Made by a program: the position numbers and the translations under genes. A DNA stretch of 64,000 nucleotides from Plutella xylostella (Eukaryota; Arthropoda; Insecta; Lepidoptera; Plutellidae), in assembly GCF_932276165.1 (NCBI RefSeq), contig NC_064009.1, positions 5,022,001 to 5,086,000 on the forward strand, written 5' to 3'. The stretch's first letter is position 1. Every line of letters starts with the position of its first letter. This document shows positions 48,101 to 54,100 of the stretch, piece after piece. Under the pieces are notes generated by a model, which saw only the letters and a list, made by a program, of their open reading frames with translations, was not told the origin of the DNA and made no database searches.

Positions 48101-51100
48101 TTATTAATTCAATTACTCTTCATGAAAACGTCGATGGAACCGGTTCTAGTGATAAAGAAGATCGCAAATTGACTTCACACAGCCACTAAGATAAACATCT
48201 ATTTTAAATGCAGAAGTTATGGCAGATTTGAATAATGTTCTCCATCAATGGTAGATAAACTATGTTATATGTAGGTTTTTATAAGTATAAATAAATATTC
48301 ATATAAAAGTTACACGAAACATTACCCTTAATAAAAAAAAAACCGGCCAAGTGCGAGTCGGGCTCGCGCACAAAGGGTTCCGTAGCAGCAAATATAATAT
48401 TACAGTTAAATCAACCTATCTCAAAAACTATAAGAGATACTTTGATCAAACCAAAAATCGTTGAAAGAGTTAATTAGCATGCATCACCTCTATTTTTTTT
48501 AGAATTTTATACCCCGTAGTTATAAAAATAGAGGGGGGGGGACATACTTTTTACGACTTTGAGAGCTGATATCTCAAAAACCGTTCACTTTAAGAAAAAT
48601 GTTTTTTAGAAAACTTTATATCATTTTAAAAGACCTTTCCATTGATACCCCACACGGGTATGTACATCGAAAAAAAAAATTTCATCCCTCAGTTACATGT
48701 ATGGGGGGCCCCACCCCCAATTCTTTTTTTTACTATTTAGTGTCATATTTTTGTAGCGGTTCATACAACACATATTCCCATCAAATTTCATCACTGTAGT
48801 ACTTATAGTTTCCGAGTAAATCGGCTGTGACAGACGGACAGACGGACAGACGGACAGACGGACATGACGAAACTATAAGGGTTCCGTTTTTGCCATTTTG
48901 GCTACGGAACCCTAAAAAAACCATGAGACGGTATTTTATAATTATGGCGTATAATCACAACCCTACATTCAGACATTTTGCTGTACATTATGGGTTTGAC
49001 ATATTTTTTACATACAAGACATAAGGTTACCAAAAAACTCAAATACCTACCTAATACCTCATCAGCATTATCTTCGCTAGCGGTTCAAGTCAAATGTTTG
49101 TTTGATAATGCGCAACTAAACCAAAACGACATTATTTCAAGGGCGCATGGACAATGCTCAGCACTCAACACTCAGCACTTCCGTACTGCTTTGTTCCGCA
49201 TTTAATCGCGGCGTCAACGCTGGAATATTAATATTGGAAAAACTAAATTAATCTCTTTGTTCAACCCTGTCACGTTGTACTTATCTTGGCCATCTCGTAA
49301 CAATGTATCGGACGCCTTTTATGGATGAGTGGAGCATCGTATTCGTGAGCTTGTTAACTGTAATCTGTTTGGGTATAATGGCGGGAACGGTTCGTGTCAG
49401 TGTGCTTAGGTAAAGGTGTACTTATTAGTAATAAGACTAATAAGTAGTATACAGGTGTGAATTGAGGAGGTTTGTTTGTGCGATGTGTGGCGGTCGTCCT
49501 CGCGGTCATTGCTTCCTGCGGCCGCGTCTGTGGGACGACCGACAGTCGGCGCGGCATGTCTGTCGAGCGACCGACTGTCGGCGCGGTGGTCTCTACGCGA
49601 CGCTTGCCGTGGTGCAACTCCGTACATACATTATTCATCGACCTGACACGATCCAGCTCTATTATCCTTTGTTCTCCGATAATTTCATCGCCATGCTATT
49701 CTGTAGCCGCTAATTGCGTTATTATTATACTGTTATTAATATTAATAGGGATGCTGGGTCTAACATTTAGATCTATTGTTTTATTCTATTGAGCAACAGG
49801 AGTGGTTTTGCGTTGCTCTTTTTCCATTGATGGAATCTGAGGTTCGTGAGCCAAGGTCTTGATGTTTCTTGCATTGTTCGATGTAAATCAAGAAAAATTG
49901 ACAGCTAGGGCTATACATACCTAAGTATTATGTAATTATTATATAGTAAGGCATAGTTTATTCACTCTGGCTTGCGTTAAAGAATTGGTTTATTAATAAA
50001 TTAGTAGGTAGTAAAAATGAGCAGTTGAATATCGAACAACACGTCCCCTACATTTACCTATGAATGGTTTACTTAGCTTGATAAATCTAAGGGAGATATC
50101 CCGACATGGAACAGGACTCGTTTAGTCATAGTCCGGAATCGGTTGTACTCATACTCAATGTTCCCCGCAGATGCCCTGGGACTCGTCCGAGGAGCAGCAG
50201 CAGGGCGGCAACCCGCGCGAGATGCGCATCCACGTGCAGCGCGTCATCGCCATCCCCGCGCCCCACAACATGCCACCCCGCGACATGCCGCCCCGCGACG
50301 ACGGCATGAGCTCCTTCGCGCCCCCGCCGCCGCCCCCACAGCACGAACAGAATGAGGTATGTAAGGCATACTAGCTAGGAAATACACTCGCGTACAGTGA
50401 AAAAGTTGCACCTGTCATTGCATAGCCGTTCTATATGGTTCACTGGTACTTTTTCATTGCTTGTGAGTGTACTTATCAAAATGCAGGGTGCTTATGGCAA
50501 TGCATTTTAACTTCTCTTGATCTTATGTGGTTCATACAGAGTAAACACGTTTATTGTTTAATGAAGTTATCTGTAAGAAATTCTAACGTCGAGTAAGACG
50601 AAAAAATAACATAAATTGCCTAGTAGGTACGAGTGTATGATTCGATGAAAATAACCGCGAGATTATAACATTTTACTGCCTACGTTATGTAATATACCAA
50701 GGTTTAAGGTGACAAAGTTCAGCGTGAAGACGATAAATGTACGACTTCTGACTCCGAGACGGGAGCGAGTTGACGCGACCGTGCGTGTCCCAACTTAGGC
50801 GCTCTCGCTGATACATTTCCCTCGAGAAAATAAAACCTCCAAAAGAGAATAAAAGTCGACCCGCTAGCCAAAAGATTAAAGTACTTTCTTCGCAGAAACT
50901 CTTGGAATGGTTTCCAAAGGATCGCTAACTTATTACCGCTATATGGCAATTATACAATTTATTATAATGTGTTCGAATGTGTATGTAGAATGTGCCGTTC
51001 CGAGCCACCTCTGTTGGGTAATAGCAGACCGTCCGCTTACATTACCGGCAATCACCGGCCGTCGCCGTGCACTCACTCACAAGGAAAAAAATACGGAGGG

Positions 51101-54100
51101 AACAAAAACTACGGGTCCGTTATTTCAAGTGTGGAATCATTTACATACTTGTATACGTGTTGCGGAAACGTATATGACACGCTAGTGTGTAATCATTATT
51201 TTAATGTTAAGTATAATCTTGGCAGTAGTCAAAAAATAATAACTAATGTATTCAGGGTCGATGTGTTAAATAAATCTTAGTTAGTTATTACTTTTGAAGT
51301 TATTAAAATAAGTTTGTTCTGAGACTTATGAGCGTGAGGCATCATATTTAGAACATCACATCGTTTTCAAAGCGACAGTAATTTTGAATTGCTTACGGAT
51401 AGATTGGTGAAGATACAAATGATCAACTACTTTCATTTATTTATTATAATACTTTTATTAAACAGTAAAAAATTACATTTTGTACGGTCTGGTAAATTTA
51501 ATGCTAAAATCTTTTCTACCAGAAAATAATAAAAAATATATAGGTACATATTATACTTAATAAAATTTTGTGAAATACGAACTAATATAAGTTTCTACAT
51601 ACAATGATAATATATACAATTGATGATTAGATAAATCTAACTGCCTAAAATATATAAAATATACATTTGCTCACATAAATGTTCAGTGTCAGTGAAACAA
51701 TCGTGTTTTGTCGGTTTTTCGTACTACACTTCGACCTCCCCACACGGTATCTATGCGGAAATAGAGGTTTAAATTTTTCACGTTACAAATTGTGAGATTA
51801 GATTGTCTTATAAATAAATGATATGAATTGCACTTTACAATTAAAACTAGCAATTCAAAACAAGATCCCAAGAAAAAGCGATTATCGTATTATCGCTTTA
51901 GAATTGCTGGACGGTCATGAATAGGGCGTCTGAATCTGAATAAACTTGAAGAACCGTAATTTAGAAATAATAAGATCATAACTTGTAATAAGTATTGTAA
52001 GAGAAGATTTCCACCGCTAGTAACAATGTATGATTTATATATTCATAGAGTGCGACTAGTCTGTCTCTACTGGGTAATATACAAATATATTATGTATATA
52101 TCTATCAACCTACTGGGCTTATACGAGTACAATGCGAAGTCACAAGTTTGTATTGCAGTATAATATGAATAAGAAACTTAGTAATATCTTGAAAGATTAT
52201 AAGTTTATTTCATTCCATAATAAGAACTAGGAATACGTACTAGATTATTAATGATTTATGATGTATTTTTGCAGCAGAACGCCGGCCCCCAGATGCACCA
52301 GTTCGTCCCCCAGCCAGCCCCCGTCCAGGACATGGAGCAACCCGAGGTAAAACACCACAAACATATTCTGTTAATTATAAATTTATCTCATATCATTATA
52401 ATTTAGCGTATTCATTATCATACGCCACTAGGAGGAGTGCCACAACACTATGTCCTCAGCCTTCCTCATCCAGCCACTACCGGCTACCTGTCTAAGGTCG
52501 GAGGTCTAGAAGGCCGAACGGGGCGTCCAATGTTACGCTTGCCTCTCTGTGGTCTCCACTCGAGTAATCGTATCTACATGATTGTTTAATAGAAGGGTAG
52601 TTTGCAAATATTTTCAATATTATACTTTTTTAATTAATAAAAAAGCATTTGATTAGATTTGCACAACATACCTGCATTTACCTTCAGGAAAAACAAACAA
52701 CTGAACATCCTTGTATTGCGAGCTATTCGTTCGATAAATAGCACTATAAAATATGATGCTGCCAATAAAATAGTTGGGATCGCATCGTCCTTCGTGATCT
52801 ATGTTGAGAGCGATGCAAGGCTGTACAATATGCCATTTACTAGTGTCTCTCGGTAGGGTGGAGCATGAATATTCCTAGGTTTAAAATAACCTTCAGTATT
52901 GACCTATTTACAATCCTGTGACCTACATAGTGCAGGGTGATGCCGCCACCGCTACGGCGAACTCTTTTATAAAATTTCTGCCCGTTCTCGGGACAAACTC
53001 ACGGATAGGATACATACTTCAGAAACCTTTGTCTTCTTTTCCTTGAAAGCTCTGCGTATTTGTTTATTACTTCCCGGTTTGTGTGCATGGCAATTATTGT
53101 TTATTTCCCGCTGCGAGGATGTTTCATCGGTAAACACACCGCGGAAATATTACAATATTTCTGCATGCCTTTTTCGGTGAACTAAGTACTTAAGTTATCT
53201 CGACACTAATGTTCCATTAAATATTAATACAACTGTCACTAGTACACAAGGAAATAAGGAAACCGAATGCCTCTCAAAGTTATTCCGGTTTACTTGGTTG
53301 TACTTCGAAGATCCCGGGTTCGATCTCCGGCCGGGCCAGACAGGGCCTTGTAACTCGCTTTCCAAGCGTGGAGATTATGGCAATAACCCTCCAGTCTTGG
53401 AGACTGCTCATGTCTGAACGTGACCGTGAACTCGTACCCACCCTCATCCTCCAATTAATAACCTCCATAAATAACCAATTTGCAGCAGCTGCCGAAGATG
53501 TCAACCAACGTGAACATGGGCCTCCCGTGGGGCCTGACACCCGAGGACCTGCGCCTCATCCAGCGCACGGCGGACGACGCGCTGGCCGGCCAGCGCCGCG
53601 AGCAGATCGACAACGACATGCAGGAGGTTGGTGGCATGGTACTGACTCTTTTGTACTTGAGAATAGAGATTGTTGTGTACAGGAGCTGGGTGATACAGGA
53701 GGTACTGAAATGTTTCAGGGAACAGTTTCGTGTAAATGGACTATAGTCACAGATGATTGGCTCTGGAGTATGGAATACACTGATCAGGCTAACAAATATC
53801 TGTCTTTAAACAAATATCTGCCCCAACCACGAATCGAACTAACCACTACACCATCCGGTCGTCAACATGTATGAAACCCACAAACCCTGAAATACAAATT
53901 GAACGCATTTTACAAAGAGAGTGAGATATTATGACATTGTGGAGATCGCTCCTGCCTCCTACGCCAGAAGAATAGCATGTTTCATGAATCTGGTGTAGTT
54001 ATGTAATTATAGTATATTAAAGATAGAGCTATGTAAATGTACTGATATTATTCAATCCCGTATAAAACATTGAATCTAATCAGTTAAAACACTTAATGCT

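Larger units (their letters stand above)
34930..50170 (+). other. Intron 6 of the membrane-protein gene (15.2 kb, hosts a nested gene)
   Basis: Longest intron. In order: the donor array (34930-35095), a LINE tail (35208-35338), a mariner (37890-39182), a TACAGGGTG MITE with an adjacent SINE (39535-40069), a SINE inside another MITE (40243-40659), decayed MITEs (41464-41575 and 41860-41930), a third TACAGGGTG MITE (42336-42484), the nested minus-strand gene (44721-45104), a MITE (47885-48022) and a 0.58-kb repeat (48333-48919). Stretches between these, notably 35.4-37.9, 42.5-44.6 and 45.2-47.8 kb, hold nothing I can support. Confidence 0.75.

Noticed and set aside
48599..48799. 66-codon frame shared by both 0.58-kb repeats
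   Set aside because: Identical because the repeats are near-identical; no recognisable domain, low-complexity composition.
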